Positions 8,830-18,223 of a DNA stretch of 57,132 nucleotides are shown in pieces. Position 1 is the first letter of the stretch; every line of letters starts with the position of its first letter. The DNA is from Calothrix sp. HK-06 (GTDB taxonomy: Bacteria; Cyanobacteriota; Cyanobacteriia; Cyanobacteriales; Nostocaceae). The stretch is taken from contig NZ_MRCD01000022.1 of NCBI RefSeq assembly GCF_001904745.1, forward strand, positions 41,874 through 99,005, read 5' to 3'. The notes beneath the pieces were generated by a model. That model worked only from the letters and a program-made list of their open reading frames with translations, was not told the DNA's origin and made no database searches. The position numbers were made by a program, and so were the translations under genes.

Positions 8830-8894
8830 AAACCGGGTTTCTACGCAAAATCGTTATTGGTATTACAATATATCAACAAAAAACCCGGTTTCTC
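8828..8894. repeat. GAAACCGGGTTTC hairpin repeat, copy A
   Basis: Two arms, AGAAACCGGGTTTCT and AAACCCGGTTTCT, enclose a 40-base core containing CAAAATCGTTATT. It begins on the stop codon of the DUF1611 gene and could end its transcript. Related copies are at 11253, 15914, 23380, 35200, 39767, 48653 and 52521. Confidence 0.8.
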
Positions 8895-8951
8895 AGGTGT
8901 TTTTATAGCTACACCATAAGTTAGAGATAGCAAACCTACTGAGTTTCTATA

Positions 8952-9542
8952 ATGGAACTTATGTTCTTAGAATATGACAGTTGGTTAAGAATGCAGATTT
9001 TTAAATTTTTTAAGCATATCAAGCAACGGCACTTAAATTTTGTAGTTAACCCGTTGGTAATTTTGGGAGCCAGTGCTAGTGTTCTACTTTTTAGCACTAA
9101 TGCGAATGCTGCCGATCAAGTGATTTTAAAATACGGCTCCTTCCAAGGAAAAGTCTCTACCAATGAATTAAATCAGTTTGTGAATACTGGTCAGACCACA
9201 CCTGTACTAAAAGCTTATTTACAAGCATCTCGACAAACTCCTGCGGTTGCTCGTAAAGCACTAACAGCAGGAATAAAAGCCGACCCTGCTTTTTTAGATA
9301 GCTTACTATCAAGCTGGGCAGGGCCAGTTTTGGTAGACCAAATTGGCTCAGTAGTTAGTCCTCCTGGAAAAGAATTAGACGAACCTACACTGCGAACTGC
9401 TTTGAGTGAGTCTATAAAGCAAAATGGTGAAGTAACCCTGCTTGGAGCTATTCGGAACTATCCCACTACTGCTGTTGAACTTCGTGGAGATAAACTCGTC
9501 TCTGTTTATGAACGTTTAAGCACGCTTGCCAAATTGTTCTAA
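8952..9542 (+). CDS. Exported DUF1400 protein (alpha/beta-hydrolase-associated domain)
   Basis: A 196-residue protein with a hydrophobic N-terminal segment (VILGASASVLLFSTNANA) and likely signal cleavage after ANA, so it is probably periplasmic or thylakoid-lumenal. The mature part starts ADQVILKYGSFQGKVSTNEL, the DUF1400 pattern that usually precedes a cyanobacterial alpha/beta hydrolase domain. Here the hydrolase domain is absent and the protein stands alone. Methionines at 8952, 8961 and 8991 are all possible starts. Function unknown. Confidence 0.75.
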   Translation: MELMFLEYDSWLRMQIFKFFKHIKQRHLNFVVNPLVILGASASVLLFSTNANAADQVILKYGSFQGKVSTNELNQFVNTGQTTPVLKAYLQASRQTPAVARKALTAGIKADPAFLDSLLSSWAGPVLVDQIGSVVSPPGKELDEPTLRTALSESIKQNGEVTLLGAIRNYPTTAVELRGDKLVSVYERLSTLAKLF

Positions 9543-10051
9543 TCTATAGCAATCCTAAATTATTTTTGTTGGCGTAGCCTGCGTTTGCGCTTAAAAATCT
9601 AGGTACCTGTAGGGTGGGCACTGCCCACCTTACGTAGTATTTAAAAAATCAAACAGAAATCCTACATAAGAGCATCTACATAAAACGACAGTACAAATAA
9701 GAACTAATTTATCTTATGCTGATGTAATTAAATATAAATAATACTGTATTTCTATTATCCGTTTCATCCGTTCTATCCGTTGCCAATCTTCACAATCTAC
9801 TGCCAATTGTAAAAACTTTACGAACGGCACCTAAAAGTTTTATCAAAAATAAATAATTTATCTACTCTAGCCATATTATAAATCAATAAAAGAACATATT
9901 CCCTTTCATGGCTCTGCAAGAATCTTCTTGAAGGCAGGTTCTGCATAAGAAAAAATATTAATTTGGCTGTGCAAATTGTCATTAAATAGCAATTTGTTGC
10001 TCATATTCACAAATTTTGCCAAACTTGACTTTTTTAAAAAATAGATATATT
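9543..10051. other. Intergenic, short hairpin repeats only
   Basis: About 500 bp without a credible gene. It holds a perfect-looking GGTGGGCA/TGCCCACC hairpin at 9609-9634 and, at 9756-9785, a copy of the TCCGTTNNATCCGTTGCCAA repeat also present at 46813-46888 and 56680-56710. The last 150 bases are AT-rich and probably contain the promoter of the glycosyltransferase. Confidence 0.6.
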
Positions 10052-11254
10052 ATGCTGACTAACAATTTATTCTTTACAATCGTTAATAATTTTTTTCAAG
10101 TAATTTCGTTGTTGTTAGCATTACCTTCTTCAATTTTGTTTATTGAATGTATGGCAGCTTTGCTACCTAAAAATAATCATGCAAACTATAGCCATTATCA
10201 ACCGAAAATATGTGTTTTAATACCAGCACATAACGAAGTAAACAGTATTCAAACTACGTTAGCAGCAATATATGCTTCAACGACCAATATACAAATATTG
10301 GTCGTTGCTGACAATTGCACAGACAAAACAGCTGATATTGCGCGTGCAGAAGGCGCCACTGTTATAGAACGGTTTGATTTACAAAACAGAGGCAAAGGAT
10401 ATGCACTTGACTTTGGATTTAAATATCTGAGCGCTAATCCACCCGATGTTGTTGTGGTAATTGACGCAGATTGCACAGTACATTCAGGTACAATACAACG
10501 CTTGGCAACAATGGCAGTCTCGACAAATCGACCCATTCAAGCAACAAATCTACTCAAGGCGCCAGAAAATTTTACAGCAAGACACGCAGTCTCAACTCTA
10601 GCATTCTTAGTCAAAAACTTAGTCCGTCAGCGCGGGTGTGCTAGGTTGGGTGTACCAGCTTCACTTACAGGAACAGGAATGGCTTTTCCTTGGTGTCTAG
10701 TTGAAAAAGTTGGATTTGCCAGCGGTAACATCGTCGAAGACAAGCAAACCGGATTAGATTTTACATTAGCTGGTTTTGCGCCAGTATTTTGTGAAGAAGC
10801 ACTAGTAACTGGATATTTTCCTGAGCAACAACAAGCAGGAAACACTCAACGAACAAGATGGGTTCACGGACACTTACAAACCTTGTTAACACAAGTACCG
10901 AGATTACTCGTAGCTGCAATACAACAAAAAAGATTTAATATAATTGCCATCGCTTTAGATTTATTAGTTCTGCCTATATCTTTATTAGTAATGCTTTGGT
11001 TATTAAGCTTTACCTTCGCTTTATTTACATCGATAATTCTAGGTATCGCTTGGCTATCAACGCTGGTTATAGGTATTGAGGGATTGTTGATAATTATTGC
11101 AATAACAAGCGCATGGTTGAAATTTGGGCGTACCGACTTACCCGCACGTGCGCTTGTGGCTATACCGTTTTATATTATTTGGAACCTTGGCATTTATCTA
11201 TCTTTCTTGCTTAAACCCCAAAAAACCTGGGTTCGCACTCAAAGAGATGCTTAA
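10052..11254 (+). CDS. Membrane glycosyltransferase family 2
   Basis: About 400 residues. An N-terminal transmembrane helix (FFQVISLLLALPSSILF) precedes a GT-A domain with ICVLIPAHNE, the metal-binding DADC, the acceptor ED in VEDKQTGLD and a QRTRW (QxxRW) motif. Three or four C-terminal membrane helices follow. This is the architecture of processive or polymer-elongating GT2 enzymes such as chitin, hyaluronan or poly-GlcNAc synthases. The following gene is a NodB-type deacetylase, which suggests an N-acetylated sugar product. ATG 10052 is preferred to an upstream in-frame TTG (10016). The sugar donor is not readable from sequence. Confidence 0.87.
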   Translation: MLTNNLFFTIVNNFFQVISLLLALPSSILFIECMAALLPKNNHANYSHYQPKICVLIPAHNEVNSIQTTLAAIYASTTNIQILVVADNCTDKTADIARAEGATVIERFDLQNRGKGYALDFGFKYLSANPPDVVVVIDADCTVHSGTIQRLATMAVSTNRPIQATNLLKAPENFTARHAVSTLAFLVKNLVRQRGCARLGVPASLTGTGMAFPWCLVEKVGFASGNIVEDKQTGLDFTLAGFAPVFCEEALVTGYFPEQQQAGNTQRTRWVHGHLQTLLTQVPRLLVAAIQQKRFNIIAIALDLLVLPISLLVMLWLLSFTFALFTSIILGIAWLSTLVIGIEGLLIIIAITSAWLKFGRTDLPARALVAIPFYIIWNLGIYLSFLLKPQKTWVRTQRDA

Positions 11255-11330
11255 GAAACCCCAGAAACCCGGTTTCTTCTACACTGAACACAACAACCTT
11301 CAACAGAAACCAAAAGAAACCGGGTTTCTC
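11253..11330. repeat. GAAACCGGGTTTC hairpin repeat, copy B
   Basis: The arms CCAGAAACCCGGTTTCTTC and AAAGAAACCGGGTTTCTC enclose about 45 bases. The repeat starts on the stop codon of the GT2 gene. Related copies are at 8828, 15914, 23380, 35200, 39767, 48653 and 52521. Confidence 0.75.
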
Positions 11331-11445
11331 GCTAAACACAATTATTTATCTATCACATATTAAGCTGGTGCGTGAAAGTAGTTTAATATTTCATTCTATT
11401 GATGACTGTAATAGCTTTAACGCACCCTACAATACTTTATATCTT

Positions 11446-12132
11446 ATGTATTTAGTAATCATTACTGCTGTAATAATAATTACATATCTATTACTAGACA
11501 AATTAGCACAAACTTCTAAATTTCAAATATTAGGACAATACTTTACTAAAGTAAATACGAAAGAACTTGTAGTTGCTTTAACATACGATGATGGTCCAAA
11601 CCCACCATATACAGACCAATTAATAGACCTACTCAACCAACTGGGAGTCAAAGCGACATTTTTTACAATTGGTCAAAACATCGAAGTACACACGCAAACT
11701 GTCCAAAATCTCATTGCCAATGAACATGAGATTGGTAATCATTCTTATTCGCATCAAAAACTTATTTGGAAAACTCCAGCTTTCATCCGTTCGGAAATAA
11801 ATAAGACAGATGAACTAATAAGGAAATTAGGAGTAAAGCAAGAAATATTATTTAGGGCGCCATATGGGTATAAAAGATTTACGCTGCCCTATATTCTGAA
11901 TAAAATGCACAAGAAAAATATTCTGTGGAATTTAGACCCAAAAGATTATCACGCTTCAAACCCAGAGGTAATTGCAAACTACGTAATTAGTAATGTAACT
12001 CCAGGCGCCATAATTTTACTTCACGATGGTGGAGGAGAACGAGGCGCCACAATTGCTGCGACAGAAATAATTGTGCGTACACTACAAGCACAAGGTTATA
12101 AATTCCAAACAGTGTCACAAATGCTCAAATAA
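11446..12132 (+). CDS. Membrane-anchored polysaccharide deacetylase (NodB domain, CE4)
   Basis: About 228 residues: an N-terminal membrane helix (YLVIITAVIIITYLLL), then a NodB domain with the metal/catalytic TYDDGP, the HEIGNHSYSH motif (HxxxH zinc ligands), RAPYGY, the Trp-Asp of WNLDPKDY, and LLHDGG. These are the five CE4 motifs, so it is probably an active N-deacetylase for an acetylated amino-sugar polymer outside the membrane. A GTG at 11368 in the same frame would add 26 residues; I prefer the ATG because the helix then starts the protein. It pairs with the GT2 upstream as a small polysaccharide synthesis and modification unit. Confidence 0.87.
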   Translation: MYLVIITAVIIITYLLLDKLAQTSKFQILGQYFTKVNTKELVVALTYDDGPNPPYTDQLIDLLNQLGVKATFFTIGQNIEVHTQTVQNLIANEHEIGNHSYSHQKLIWKTPAFIRSEINKTDELIRKLGVKQEILFRAPYGYKRFTLPYILNKMHKKNILWNLDPKDYHASNPEVIANYVISNVTPGAIILLHDGGGERGATIAATEIIVRTLQAQGYKFQTVSQMLK

Positions 12133-12175
12133 TCTACACTCGAAAGGTAAGACCCGATTATTTGATGCCGTTGCT

Positions 12176-12613
12176 ATGTCGTTTTCGATAGAATCATTGC
12201 CACCGTCCTTGGCGAAAATCGTCCAACGTTTCCAACGCGCGACAGACCAAAAGCGACGGTACGAACAGTTAATTTGGTACGGAACCAAGCTCAACCCACT
12301 TTCTGAAGAAGATAAAGTACCAGAAAATAAAGTCCCTGGTTGTGTCTCGCAAGTTTTTATTACTGCTGCACTCGATGATGGCAAGGTTTCATACAGTGGT
12401 GACTCTGACTCACAACTCACCAAGGGTTTAGTTGGTTTATTGGTTGAAGGACTCAACGGACTGACCCCAGCAGAAATTGTTCAACTGACTCCCGACTTTA
12501 TTCAAGAAACTGGTTTAAACGTTAGTCTCACCCCATCGCGCGCTAATGGTTTTTACAATATTTTTAAAACCATGCAAAAAAAAGCTTTGGAAACAGGGAG
12601 CAATAACTTATGA
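12176..12613 (+). CDS. sufE: SufE-like cysteine desulfurase activator
   Basis: A 145-residue SufE fold protein. The conserved sulfur-accepting Cys56 lies in NKVPGCVSQV, and the family pattern RFQ..(D)..RRYEQLIWYG and TPAEIVQLTPDF is clear. SufE takes persulfide sulfur from SufS and passes it to the SUF iron-sulfur cluster scaffold in the cytosol. ATG 12176 matches the usual SufE N-terminus; in-frame upstream sequence overlaps the deacetylase gene and is unlikely to be translated. It overlaps the next gene by four bases (ATGA), suggesting coupling. Confidence 0.92.
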   Translation: MSFSIESLPPSLAKIVQRFQRATDQKRRYEQLIWYGTKLNPLSEEDKVPENKVPGCVSQVFITAALDDGKVSYSGDSDSQLTKGLVGLLVEGLNGLTPAEIVQLTPDFIQETGLNVSLTPSRANGFYNIFKTMQKKALETGSNNL

Positions 12614-13515
12614 CAAATTTATTATCTCAAGACACCGCAGTTAACTTTAATATTGGTGGCGCCGTTCACGAATACACATGGAACTATCAAAACCAAAGTG
12701 TTTGTGTAGTTTACGAAATCCTTGGCAACGGTACTCCAGTACTGCTATTACCAGCATTTAGCACCGTCTCAATGCGTTCAGAAATGAGTGGTGTAGCCAA
12801 GCAGCTATCACCCCACTTTCAAACTATTGCAGTTGATTTTCCTGGTTTTGGAGATTCGTCGCGACCTGCTCTTGACTATCAACCAGCAATTTATCATCAA
12901 TTTCTTCGAGACTTCATTATAAATTGCCTACAAACTCCTATTGCCGTTGTTGCTGCGGGACATAGTAGTGCTTATGTTTTAGAGCTTGCCAATAAACAGC
13001 CAAGTTTATTTTCGCGGATTGTGTTAGTGGCGCCAACTTGGCGTGGTCCTTTACCTACAATGGGGTTAAGTCGCGACCAAGCTGATATTGGTAAAAATTT
13101 AGTGCGTTCTCCAATTGTTGGACAACTGTTATATAAACTCAACACCGCACCATCTTTTTTAAGCTGGATGTATCGGCGCCATGTATACGTTGATGCAAAG
13201 AAGCTCACACCCGAATTTGTAGAACACAAGTGGCGTAACACTCAGAAACCAGGAGCGCGGTTTGCACCAGCAGCATTTGTTACAGGTAATCTAGATGCAG
13301 TTCATAGTCGAACAGAATATTTAGAACTAGCAAGCCGTTTAAATATTCCTGTAATGGTACTAATTGGAGAATCATCACCACCAAAATCGCGTGCTGATAT
13401 GGATGCATTGGCAGCATTGCCCAACGTCATTAGCGTCACCCTTCCCGGTACACTAGGAATGCACGAAGAATATTCCCAAGAAGTCGTTGAAGCAATTTCT
13501 CCATTTTTAAAGTAG
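12610..13515 (+). CDS. Alpha/beta-fold hydrolase
   Basis: A 301-residue alpha/beta hydrolase: oxyanion strand VLLLPAFS, DFPGFGDSSRP, nucleophile elbow AGHSSAYVLEL, a late acidic segment (VMVLIGESSPP) and a catalytic His candidate in GMHEEY. It begins inside the sufE stop codon, so the two are coupled, a pairing often seen in cyanobacteria. The substrate is unknown; the lid region is hydrophobic, in keeping with an ester or lipid-like substrate. Confidence 0.85.
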   Translation: MTNLLSQDTAVNFNIGGAVHEYTWNYQNQSVCVVYEILGNGTPVLLLPAFSTVSMRSEMSGVAKQLSPHFQTIAVDFPGFGDSSRPALDYQPAIYHQFLRDFIINCLQTPIAVVAAGHSSAYVLELANKQPSLFSRIVLVAPTWRGPLPTMGLSRDQADIGKNLVRSPIVGQLLYKLNTAPSFLSWMYRRHVYVDAKKLTPEFVEHKWRNTQKPGARFAPAAFVTGNLDAVHSRTEYLELASRLNIPVMVLIGESSPPKSRADMDALAALPNVISVTLPGTLGMHEEYSQEVVEAISPFLK

Positions 13516-13516
13516 G

Positions 13517-13660
13517 TTGGGGAGCCACTGCGCCCTTACGGGTTTCCCGGTGAGTTTAGCCAGGGGTGTCGGCTTCCGGAGCGCTGGACTGGCTCTCCCG
13601 TTGGGCATAAAGCAAGTGGCGTTGGAGGAACTGAACCCAACAAAATGTCACAATTATCCA
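13517..13660. repeat. GC-rich dispersed repeat
   Basis: Much more GC-rich than its surroundings (CCCTTACGGGTTTCCCGG, GGCATAAAGCAAGTGGCG, GAACTGAACCCAACA). It resembles the short GC-rich dispersed repeats found in Nostocales genomes, which can look like a small protein ending KQVALEELNPT. I regard it as non-coding. It starts next to the alpha/beta hydrolase stop codon. Confidence 0.55.
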
Positions 13661-13732
13661 GAAATTAACACATTGAGTCGAAAATGGTATTTGGCTAACA
13701 GGTAAACTTATCACTCCACACTCTGCGATATT

Positions 13733-14713
13733 ATGACAACAACTGATATTACTTGCTCAGTACCAGTAACAGTTTTAACAGGGTACTTAGGTGCCGGCAA
13801 AACAACACTCCTAAATCGAATTCTTACCCATGAACACGGTAAAAAAGTTGCCGTTATTGTGAACGAGTTTGGAGAAGTAGGTATCGACAACCAATTAGTT
13901 ATCGATGCTGATGAAGAAATTTTTGAAATGAACAATGGCTGTATTTGTTGTACAGTGCGTGGTGACTTGATACGCATTATCGGCAACTTGATGAAGCGTC
14001 GTAATAAATTTGACCACCTCGTCATTGAAACTACTGGATTAGCAGATCCAGCACCTGTAATTCAAACTTTCTTTGTCGATGAGGACATGAAAGAAAAATT
14101 AGAACTAGATGCAGTGGTAACAGTAGTAGATGCGAAGCATATTTGGCAACATTGGGATGCGGATGAAGCGCAAGAGCAAATAGCATTTGCCGATGTCATA
14201 TTATTAAACAAAACCGATTTAGTCGAACCCGAAGAACTCGAAGAACTCGAAAAACGAATTCGATCGATGAACATCATGGCAAAAATTTACCGCACCCGCA
14301 ACTCTGAGTTAGAAATGGATGCGCTGTTAGGTGTAAAAGCGTTTGATTTAGAACGAGCGTTAGAAATAGAACCAGAATTTTTAACCGAAGAACACGACCA
14401 TGAACACGATGAAACAGTAACATCGGTCGCGCTCGTTGAAAAAGGCGCCTTAGATGGAGAAAAATTAAACGCTTGGTTAAGCGAATTGTTACAAACTCAA
14501 GGGACTGATATCTTTCGGATGAAGGGGATATTGAATATTGAGGGTGAAGATGAGCGCTTTGTTTTTCAAGGAGTACACATGTTATTTGAAGGTAAACCAG
14601 ACCGTGCTTGGAAAGAAAGCGAAACTCGCAAAAACGAACTAGTGTTTATTGGACGTAACTTAAACGAAGCCAAATTAAAAGCCGACTTTTTAAGCTGCAT
14701 CTCTTCCAACTAA
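13733..14713 (+). CDS. CobW/COG0523-family GTPase (metal chaperone)
   Basis: A 326-residue G3E P-loop GTPase: Walker A GYLGAGKTTL, the metal-binding GCICCT (Cys70, Cys72, Cys73), ETTGLADP, the guanine-specificity NKTD, a His-rich loop (HDHEHDE) and a C-terminal CobW domain. COG0523 proteins deliver zinc or other metals to client proteins. No zinc-regulated neighbour or Zur box was recognised, so the client metal is open. Confidence 0.9.
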   Translation: MTTTDITCSVPVTVLTGYLGAGKTTLLNRILTHEHGKKVAVIVNEFGEVGIDNQLVIDADEEIFEMNNGCICCTVRGDLIRIIGNLMKRRNKFDHLVIETTGLADPAPVIQTFFVDEDMKEKLELDAVVTVVDAKHIWQHWDADEAQEQIAFADVILLNKTDLVEPEELEELEKRIRSMNIMAKIYRTRNSELEMDALLGVKAFDLERALEIEPEFLTEEHDHEHDETVTSVALVEKGALDGEKLNAWLSELLQTQGTDIFRMKGILNIEGEDERFVFQGVHMLFEGKPDRAWKESETRKNELVFIGRNLNEAKLKADFLSCISSN

Positions 14714-14722
14714 CATATTATT

Positions 14723-14836
14723 CTTGTGGGGTGGGCATCTTGGCCCGCCCTTGTAGATTTTCTTTACAATTTGATGTTAAAGGGGCGGGTTTAAGATGAT
14801 TGTAATTTAGTTTTAGGTTATGGGTTAACCCGCCCC
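14723..14836. repeat. Hairpin repeats between convergent genes
   Basis: Contains a partial CTTGTGGGGTGGGCATC repeat (14723-14751) and an inverted pair GGGGCGGGTT / AACCCGCCCC (about 14779-14836) between the convergent CobW and glutathionyl-hydroquinone reductase genes. The right arm encodes the last residues (VGAG) and stop codon of the reductase. Probably a bidirectional transcript end. Confidence 0.65.
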
Positions 14837-15808
14837 TACGGTATCACGATTGTGCGGCGCCTCGAAATCGATGTTTGGCCCTTTGGGTACAATGCGGGTG
14901 GGGTTGACTTTGGGATGGCTTTTGTAATAATGGCGTTTGATGTGGTCGAGGTTACAGGTTTCTTTGACTCCTGGGTATTGATATAATTCTTTAAGATAGT
15001 TCCATAGATTTGGGTAGTCGATAATACGGTTGATGTTGCATTTGAAGTGGACGTAATATACTGCATCAAATCTAAATAGCGTTGTGAACATGCACCAATC
15101 TGCTTCAGTTATTTGGGCGCCACATAAATAACGCTGTTTTTCTAATATTTTTTCCCAATGTTCTAATGCTGTAAATAACTCAGTCACAGCTTCATCGTAT
15201 GCTGTTTGAGATGTAGCAAAACCTGCGCGGTATACTCCATTATTTATAGGTTGATATATTTTATCGATGGTTTCGTCTATTTTGTCTTGTAAATCCTTCG
15301 GATAAAAATCAATGTCTTGGTGCGCCCCTAAAATGTTACAATCGTTAAATTCGGTGTCAAACATTTTGATGATTTCGCGCGATTCATTATTTACTATCGT
15401 CGAAGTTTGTTTATCCCATAAAACGGGTACTGTAACGCGACCGCTATAATTAGGGTCAGCTTTGAGATAAATTTGCCATAGATACTGAGCATTATTTACT
15501 GTATCGGGTATAGTTCCAGGTTCGTCTGTAAATTCCCAACTGTTATCTTTTATTTCTGCTCCTACTACTGACATAGTAATAACGTCTTGCAGTCCCTTGA
15601 GTTCTCGTAAAATAGCTGTGCGACAAGCCCACGGACATGCCCAAGATATATATAAGTGATATCGTCCTGGTTCTGCTTTGAATTTACTTGAACCATCTGC
15701 GGTTATTTTGTCGCGGAACGTAGTAGATGGACGGATAAATTTACCTTCTTTGTCTTCTTGGTCGCGCTCTGGTATCCATTTACCGTCTTTGAGTATTCCT
15801 AAACCCAT
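14825..15808 (-). CDS. Glutathionyl-hydroquinone reductase (xi-class GST, YqjG/ECM4 family)
   Basis: A 327-residue xi-class glutathione transferase. The thioredoxin-like domain carries the catalytic Cys58 in SWACPWACR, and an all-helical C-terminal domain contains YLCGAQITEADW and FDAVYYVHFKCN, characteristic of the family. The enzyme reduces glutathionyl-hydroquinones using glutathione. A second cysteine, Cys62, sits where many members have His. The final residues are encoded by a repeat, so the C-terminus may be slightly altered from the ancestral one. Confidence 0.9.
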   Translation of the reverse strand: MGLGILKDGKWIPERDQEDKEGKFIRPSTTFRDKITADGSSKFKAEPGRYHLYISWACPWACRTAILRELKGLQDVITMSVVGAEIKDNSWEFTDEPGTIPDTVNNAQYLWQIYLKADPNYSGRVTVPVLWDKQTSTIVNNESREIIKMFDTEFNDCNILGAHQDIDFYPKDLQDKIDETIDKIYQPINNGVYRAGFATSQTAYDEAVTELFTALEHWEKILEKQRYLCGAQITEADWCMFTTLFRFDAVYYVHFKCNINRIIDYPNLWNYLKELYQYPGVKETCNLDHIKRHYYKSHPKVNPTRIVPKGPNIDFEAPHNRDTVGAG

Positions 15809-15913
15809 GATTTTTAACCTACATGCAAATATATTAGTCTGTTATTAATTGATGCAGGTTGTGCTTTTTAATTCATCTTTCTATAGGTTAGTTATGGAAC
15901 AGGCAGGGATGCC

Positions 15914-15981
15914 AGAAACCGGGTTTCTGTTGCTTGATGTTGATGATTGTGATGTTTAGTCAGAAAGAAACCCGGTTTCTA
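15914..15981. repeat. GAAACCGGGTTTC hairpin repeat, copy C
   Basis: The arms AGAAACCGGGTTTCTG and AAGAAACCCGGTTTCTAAG enclose about 40 bases. It lies between divergent genes (reductase and DsbD-like), so it is not a terminator of either. A short GGCAGGGATGCC stretch lies immediately to its left. Confidence 0.75.
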
Positions 15982-16078
15982 AGATGAATGTTTTTTAATA
16001 ATTTTTTCATGAATGGTTTATTAATTTTGCCGAGTATGGATAAGAGCGCGTTCATACGGTAGGTTTACGGCAAGAACG

Positions 16079-18208
16079 ATGTGGTATCAACAACGGGCAG
16101 GTTTACAAGTTCTAACAATTAAAGTTTTAATTATTACTGTATTATTAAGTGTTTTTACTTTATTACAGGGGGCGCCAGCTTGGGCAAACCCAGTTAAAAC
16201 ACCGAATGTACAAATCCAATTAGTAAGTGAGGTTACTAATATTCAACCTCAAACGCCGTTTTGGGTGGGGTTTAATTTTAAAATTCGCCCCGGTTGGCAT
16301 ACTTATTGGCGTAACCCTGGTGATTCTGGCGCCGCTTTCAAGGTAAATTGGAAGTTGCCAAATGGATTTACGGCTAGTGATATTGTTTATCCGTATCCTG
16401 AAAAGTTTCCTATTGGCCCATTGATGAATTATGGGTATAAAAATGAAGTTACTTTACTTAGCCAAATTACTCCTGGGAAGATAGCTGCTGGTAGTCCAGT
16501 TGAAATACAAGCGTCGGTTGAGTGGTTGGTATGTGAAAAGGAGTGCATTCCAGAAGAAGCAAGTTTAAGTCTAAAATTACCTACTGGCGCCACAAGCAAT
16601 ACTAATACAACTTGGACAAAAGTTTTTGAACAAACTCGACGAAATATACCAAAACCTTCTCCGTGGCAAGCGCAGGCTAATATTAATGGTGAAACACTAA
16701 ATTTGCAATTTCAGGTGCCACAGTTTAAAGGTACAAATAATCAAATACAAGAAATATCTTTTTTCCCCGATGAAGATGGTTGGATAAATAATGCCGCACC
16801 TCAAAAAGTATCTTTTAATAATGAAGGATTAATTTTACAGTTACAGCGTGGGAATCGTAGTGATATTAATAAAGTTAGTGGTGTGCTGGTTGTTCGCGAA
16901 AAACTAGATACTCCAGTAAACCAAGCTTTTAATATAGAGGCGCCTGTTAGTACTCAACCCATACAAACTACCCAAGCTTCTACACCACTTCCTCAAGTAC
17001 TGCTACTAGCATTTATAGGAGGAATAGTTTTAAATTTAATGCCTTGCGTTTTTCCTGTTCTATCTATTAAAGCTTTGGGTATTGCACGAAAATCTCAGGC
17101 AAGTACCCAGGAAGTGCGCTTACAAGCACTGTCATTTATGGCAGGAGTCTTAGTAAGTTTTGGTATTGTTCCGGGAACTTTATTAATATTGCGTAGTTTG
17201 GGTGAACAAATTGGGTGGGGATTTCAGTTACAGTCCCCTGTATTTGTAACTTTAATGGCTTACTTAATGTTTGCCGTTGGACTAAGTTTATCTGGAGTAT
17301 TTATATTCGGCGCCGCATTAATGGGTGTCGGGCAATCTTTAGTATCGCGTTCAGGTTATTTAGGAGAATTCTTTACAGGAATTTTTGCAACATTAATTGC
17401 CACACCATGCACTGCTCCATTTATGGCAACAGCAATTGGTATTGCTCTGACACAACCTCTATTAATTGCCATAGCTATTTTTGAAGCATTAGGCTTCGGG
17501 TTAGCACTTCCTTATGTAGTAATCTGCTTCACTCCAGGTTTGCAGCGTATTCTACCAAAACCAGGCGCCTGGATGGAAACATTTTCGCAAGTTTTAGCCT
17601 TTCCGATGTACGCTGCCACCGCATGGCTGGTATGGATATTAACATTACAAGCAGGAACTAATGGTTTAGCTGCTGCTTTGGCTGGACTTGTGTTAATTGG
17701 TTTTGCAGCTTGGTTCCACCAAAAAACACGTTTAGCTAAAGTATTTTGGCAACGTTTAGGAACAATAGGCGCCTTAGTAGTAGTTGGATTTGCCCTAACT
17801 TTAGCCCAAATTCCCAATAACACTACAAACACAGTCACAAATAACGCTCCTCAAAATAGCTTAATCAATTGGCAACCGTATACTTTAGTACGGTTAACCG
17901 AACTTCGTCAAGCAAGAAAACCTGTATTTGTAAATTTTTCCGCTGCTTGGTGTGTAAGTTGTCTTGTAGACGAACAAGTAGCTTTAAGTCAACCAGATAC
18001 CATTGCAGCTTTTAAATCAAAAGGCATTACTTTACTCAAAGCCGACTGGACAAATCGTAACCCAGAAATAACCAAAGCATTAGAATCTTTTGGGCGTAGC
18101 GGAGTCCCCTTGTATGTTTTATATCCTGCTACCAACTCCGACAAGCCCATAATTTTACCTCAGTCGCTTTCTGTAAGCGAAGTTGTAAACACCTTGCAAC
18201 GGATTTAA
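16079..18208 (+). CDS. DsbD/ScsB-like protein-disulfide reductase with C-terminal thioredoxin domain
   Basis: A 709-residue membrane protein: signal peptide (cleavage near APAWA), a periplasmic beta-rich ScsB/DsbD-alpha-type domain (about 40-290), a block of about eight membrane helices (about 305-590) including LNLMPCVFPVLSIKALG and ATPCTAPFM with paired membrane cysteines, and a C-terminal thioredoxin fold with Cys625 and Cys628 in AAWCVSC. It carries reducing power from cytosolic thioredoxin across the membrane. The redoxin lipoprotein just downstream (15-bp gap) is a likely partner. Confidence 0.9.
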   Translation: MWYQQRAGLQVLTIKVLIITVLLSVFTLLQGAPAWANPVKTPNVQIQLVSEVTNIQPQTPFWVGFNFKIRPGWHTYWRNPGDSGAAFKVNWKLPNGFTASDIVYPYPEKFPIGPLMNYGYKNEVTLLSQITPGKIAAGSPVEIQASVEWLVCEKECIPEEASLSLKLPTGATSNTNTTWTKVFEQTRRNIPKPSPWQAQANINGETLNLQFQVPQFKGTNNQIQEISFFPDEDGWINNAAPQKVSFNNEGLILQLQRGNRSDINKVSGVLVVREKLDTPVNQAFNIEAPVSTQPIQTTQASTPLPQVLLLAFIGGIVLNLMPCVFPVLSIKALGIARKSQASTQEVRLQALSFMAGVLVSFGIVPGTLLILRSLGEQIGWGFQLQSPVFVTLMAYLMFAVGLSLSGVFIFGAALMGVGQSLVSRSGYLGEFFTGIFATLIATPCTAPFMATAIGIALTQPLLIAIAIFEALGFGLALPYVVICFTPGLQRILPKPGAWMETFSQVLAFPMYAATAWLVWILTLQAGTNGLAAALAGLVLIGFAAWFHQKTRLAKVFWQRLGTIGALVVVGFALTLAQIPNNTTNTVTNNAPQNSLINWQPYTLVRLTELRQARKPVFVNFSAAWCVSCLVDEQVALSQPDTIAAFKSKGITLLKADWTNRNPEITKALESFGRSGVPLYVLYPATNSDKPIILPQSLSVSEVVNTLQRI

Positions 18209-18223
18209 TCAACATAACTAACC

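Noticed and set aside
11124-11363. 79-residue open frame across the GT2 end and repeat B
   Set aside because: The first half is in another frame of the GT2 and the second half is repeat DNA (KKPQKPGF-type translation of GAAACC arms).
13517-13705. 62-residue open frame ending in KQVALEELNPT-like sequence
   Set aside because: This resembles a dispersed GC-rich repeat that reads through in one frame; no conserved gene features or ribosome binding site.
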